Assembly (NCBI RefSeq): GCF_964204645.1
Contig: NC_134030.1
Location: forward strand, 19,535,110-19,599,109
Direction of reading: 5' to 3'
DNA from: Tubulanus polymorphus
Taxonomy: Eukaryota; Nemertea; Palaeonemertea; Tubulaniformes; Tubulanidae
Length of the DNA stretch: 64,000 bases
Each line of letters begins with the position of its first letter. Position 1 is the stretch's first letter. A model generated the notes under the pieces. It saw only the letters and a program-made list of their open reading frames with translations, had not been told where the DNA came from and did no database searches. Shown piece by piece: positions 63,640 through 64,000 of this stretch. Position numbers and translations under genes: made by a program.

Positions 63640-64000
63640 CTGCGGTGATATGAATAGATCAAATTTATAATTCCTTCCCCTGCCTCGCCTTAGCCCAGAC
63701 ATAGAACTATAAGCGAAAGGGTAGGCGAACTCCGTGACGTCACTATACATTTGCCTTTGCTATCTTCGAAATTGATTAGCGCCCTCACCGGTAGCGATAA
63801 ACAATAGGTTTCCGGAAATTGTTTCGATTATATTAATCACTGCGAGCATTGGACATTACCCTTTTTCAAGATTTGGTATTAAGACTTAAACAAATTAATA
63901 AAGACGCTAAATCGAGAATAGAGACTGGCAACCAGTCTACAACATCTATTGTTTATCGCCACAAGATTACTAACGGTGCCTGGCGGATATTTTAGGAGTC

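Larger units (their letters stand above)
62421..64000. repeat. Segmental duplication, copy 2
   Basis: Near-identical to 28216-29791. It starts directly at the end of the terminal inverted repeat at 62420 and runs past the window edge. It includes the hairpin at 63116-63338 (copy of 28907-29135). Confidence 0.9.

Overview
This window comes from an animal nuclear genome, most likely a lophotrochozoan such as a mollusc or annelid; the phylum is inferred. The genes have GT-AG introns, roughly 60-65 percent of the sequence looks A+T, and the receptor families (a GRL101-like LDLa/LRR receptor, FMRFamide-receptor-like GPCRs) and short perlucin-like lectins are typical of that group. Much of the window is repeats: non-LTR retrotransposons, tRNA-derived SINEs, foldback elements, (TA)n and (ATT)n microsatellites and minisatellites.

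Region 1 (1-13.5 kb). Two genes for proteins ending in a PAN/apple-like domain lie on the + strand: the 3' part of one (80-1142) and a complete secreted one (8807-11370). Between them is an unusually AT-rich block (about 1.5-7.0 kb) with remnants of C2H2 zinc-finger genes, a small one-pass membrane ORF and several long palindromes. A 5'-truncated LINE has landed inside it (about 2350-5147).

Region 2 (13.5-39 kb). This is a cluster of small secreted proteins made by duplication: three complete four-coding-exon C-type lectin genes (15233-19574 minus, 29278-30647 minus, 36271-38165 plus) and one complete WSC-domain gene (22432-23534 minus). All four have the same kind of upstream module, a TATA-like stretch followed by a non-coding leader exon ending in a GTAAG donor. 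The lectin and WSC coding parts are unrelated, so the promoter and leader look like a shared cassette. The terminal exon of a fourth lectin gene lies at the right end of the window (63487-63639), in a nearly identical duplicate of 28216-29791.

Region 3 (40-57.2 kb). Receptors, all on the minus strand: one very large three-exon receptor (40154-46983, about 1924 residues; CUB, two C-type lectin domains, six LDLa modules, leucine-rich repeats, 7TM), then three single-exon peptide-type GPCRs (49385-50338, 51833-52789, 56223-57185). The first two are tandem paralogues with related minisatellites upstream. Two LTR-like repeat copies lie around the third.

Region 4 (57.85-64 kb). A 4.57 kb element with about 310 bp terminal inverted repeats and no recognisable gene, containing a nested element, followed directly by the lectin duplicate. 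Three Penelope-type hammerhead-ribozyme-like motifs occur in region 2.

Exon boundaries were read by eye from splice signals, matching phases and comparison between paralogues. No alignment or database search was run.
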